From Caballeronia sp. M1242 (GTDB lineage Bacteria > Pseudomonadota > Gammaproteobacteria > Burkholderiales > Burkholderiaceae): a stretch of 64,000 nucleotides of DNA. A program made the translations under genes and the position numbers. The stretch is taken from assembly GCF_017220215.1 (NCBI RefSeq), contig NZ_CP071132.1, positions 1 to 64,000 of the forward strand, written 5' to 3'. Under the pieces are notes generated by a model. The model made no database searches and was not told the origin of the DNA. It saw only the letters and a list, made by a program, of their open reading frames with translations. Below are positions 63,734 to 64,000 of this stretch, piece after piece; position 1 is the first letter of the stretch, and each line of letters starts with the position of its first letter.

Positions 63734-64000
63734 CGAGCATTCTCCTTTTCGACCGGCGCGGTGGCGCGTCCGGTCCCATGCAAATGGTTGCGGGCAGTGG
63801 CGCGACTTGCGGCACTAAAGCGGCAGGAAGCGTCCAGACTGAAAAAGACGAAGAAGCGGCGACACATGCGGGGCGCGGCGAGCGCCCGCCAGTGCGGAGA
63901 TGCGGCGCGAAACGGGTCTGCGCGTGAAGGCGTCAGGACGGTTCCGGCTTTCGATGTGATACGAGATGACACTCAGCCAGTATAGGCAGACGCGGCGGAT
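63734..64000. other. Upstream region of the paoABC operon
   Basis: About 270 bases to the window edge. I see no gene or clear promoter; the operon's promoter should be here. Confidence 0.35.

Overview
The window is high-GC, gene-dense DNA with the gene content and style of a soil or plant-associated Burkholderiaceae, most like Paraburkholderia or Caballeronia. The pointers are a BceF/Wzc-type exopolysaccharide locus, a DUF3034-globin-cupredoxin-GGDEF/EAL operon, membrane PQQ glucose dehydrogenase, a PaoABC-type aldehyde oxidoreductase, a KfrA-like protein and many c-di-GMP and two-component genes. The genus is an inference; no search was run. It is chromosomal rather than phage- or plasmid-like. 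I saw no rRNA, tRNA, CRISPR array or insertion sequence.

Layout. 0-5 kb: the end of an exopolysaccharide cluster on the minus strand (tyrosine autokinase, UDP-sugar dehydrogenase, UDP-sugar 4-epimerase, start of a flippase). 5.6-13.8 kb: single genes, including DJ-1/PfpI, Nudix, a YhcG/DUF1016 nuclease-fold protein carrying an unusual repeated palindrome, a KfrA-like coiled coil with 49-residue repeats, a MerR/MFS pair and a phosphatidylserine synthase. 13.9-18.2 kb: a tight four-gene operon (outer-membrane DUF3034, exported truncated globin, cupredoxin-like protein, GGDEF/EAL) that looks like an envelope-sensing c-di-GMP module.

18.3-31 kb is the most distinctive region. Two tandem paralogous LuxR-type response regulators lead into a two-partner-secretion adhesin (TpsA) with an odd C-terminus, then an HMW1C-type adhesin glycosyltransferase, then a TpsB transporter gene cut off after its POTRA-like region. 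Next come fragments of a second HMW1C gene and of a methyltransferase/TPR/GT9-type gene, two of them on the opposite strand. The pieces fit one plus-strand operon (tpsA, hmw1C, tpsB, hmw1C-2, MT-TPR-GT) in which a 1.2-kb segment was inverted and its flanks lost; misassembly is the main alternative. The hmw1C-like and tpsB genes share a composite upstream element with identical internal spacing, and looser copies precede the regulators and tpsA. An RcsB-like regulator with a coupled 33-codon leader and an RcsC-like hybrid kinase close the region.

31-43 kb: a diguanylate cyclase, aroQ, aromatic amino-acid permease and aminotransferase, small proteins, PQQ glucose dehydrogenase with a long Ala/Ser/Pro insertion, and a PQQ-repeat lipoprotein. 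43.6-50 kb: a CoA-transferase with its halves in reversed order, then a four-carbon sugar-acid catabolic operon (pdxA2, DUF1537 kinase, KdgT-type permease) facing a DeoR regulator, with four operator-like sites between. 50-64 kb: hybrid kinase, LysR with an iron alcohol dehydrogenase, urea transporter, class II aldolase with a 4-OT tautomerase, malate synthase G, and a paoABC operon whose PaoA has no Tat signal.
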